From an uncultured Pseudomonadota bacterium (lineage in GTDB: Bacteria; Myxococcota_A; UBA796; SXON01): a stretch of 63,040 nucleotides of DNA. The notes beneath the pieces are model-generated. The model was given only the letters and a program-made list of their open reading frames with translations, was not told where the DNA came from and ran no database searches. The stretch's first letter is position 1; each line of letters begins with the position of its first letter. The stretch covers positions 1 through 63,040 of the forward strand of contig CAIUMM010000116.1 of assembly GCA_903900265.1 (NCBI GenBank). Direction: 5' to 3'. Position numbers and translations under genes: made by a program. Shown here one piece after another: positions 62,874-63,040 of the stretch.

Positions 62874-63040
62874 ATGCTCTTGCTGTTGGCGATCGCTTGT
62901 CTGCCTACCTCAACGCCGCAAGAGCGCTGCCAACGATGTGCGCCGGACGCTGCTGCCGCCTGCGCGCCGGACGACGCCGCCGCCTGCCGGGAGCTCGCCG
63001 AGGTGGCACGAATCGCCGATCCCGTAGACGCGAGCGCGTC
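62874..63040 (+). CDS. start of a cysteine-rich putative lipoprotein gene (partial)
   Basis: An open frame from the ATG at 62874 runs off the window end. It begins with a short lipoprotein-like signal (Leu-Leu-Leu-Leu-Ala-Ile-Ala-Cys, lipid Cys at residue 9) and continues with several Cys in an Ala/Asp-rich segment. TATGTT six bases before the ATG suggests a leaderless message. The family is unknown. Confidence 0.5.
   Translation, partial: MLLLLAIACLPTSTPQERCQRCAPDAAAACAPDDAAACRELAEVARIADPVDASA

Overview
The window is a gene-dense, GC-rich bacterial chromosome segment, most likely from Myxococcota or a close delta-proteobacterial relative. The pointers are two exported proteins ending in MYXO-CTERM-type tails (Gly-Cys-Gly-Cys, a hydrophobic stretch, then Arg-rich), two MopE-like Asp/Cys calcium-binding motifs, a Ser/Thr kinase with the HRDVTPSN loop usual in myxobacteria, many lipoproteins, sigma-54 two-component control and long runs of ATGA start/stop overlaps. 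No mobile element, CRISPR array, rRNA or tRNA was recognised.

Layout. 1-3.9 kb: a promoter-headed cassette with an exported SRPBCC protein, a membrane protein, a radical SAM/SPASM enzyme with a peptide-like N-terminal extension, a small membrane protein and a membrane-anchored PD-(D/E)XK nuclease-like protein. 3.9-7.2 kb: an auto-regulated TetR/DUF4336 operon and an FG-GAP/ASPIC lipoprotein. 7.2-10.8 kb: an operon with a radical-SAM-like protein lacking its cluster motif, a polysaccharide deacetylase, an AmpG-like permease and DUF5522. 10.8-17 kb: acyl-CoA dehydrogenase, cmk-rpsA, a zinc dehydrogenase and small membrane proteins. 17-23.6 kb: a urate-degradation locus. 23.7-32 kb: an alkaline-phosphatase-superfamily enzyme, a matrixin-like pseudo-protease, a TetR-controlled ABC exporter and a PhoD-like lipoprotein. 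32-35 kb: a kinase-HDOD protein, DUF4236 and a c-type cytochrome. 35-41 kb: a sigma-54 regulon made of an NtrC-type two-component system, a PepSY-like sensor protein and a porin/membrane-protein operon. 41-50 kb: a MacAB-TolC-type exporter, a NAGPA-family MYXO-CTERM protein and a hybrid histidine kinase. 50-54 kb: a peroxiredoxin-like gene with an in-frame TGA at the catalytic cysteine (a selenoprotein) opposite PEP synthase. 54-62 kb: a complete histidine operon with two unusual fusions. 62-63 kb: a crotonase-family protein and the start of a lipoprotein gene.

How the genes work together. The urate locus runs urate, 5-hydroxyisourate, OHCU, allantoin, allantoate, ureidoglycolate, and ends with a malate synthase that can consume the glyoxylate; ureidoglycolate lyase is not in the window. 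The his operon packs all the activities into seven coupled genes (hisG, hisC-HAD, hisB, hisH, hisF, hisA-hisI-hisE, hisD) followed by an AI-2E-type permease. In the sigma-54 region both the two-component operon and the neighbouring outer-membrane operon have good -24/-12 elements, which suggests one self-amplifying envelope-response circuit.

The strongest candidates for new biology are the UxxC selenoprotein with a SECIS-like hairpin, the radical SAM cassette, the degenerate radical SAM protein, the inactivated matrixin and the HisC-HAD and HisA-HisI-HisE fusions. All functions rest on motif and family recognition by eye; no database search was run.
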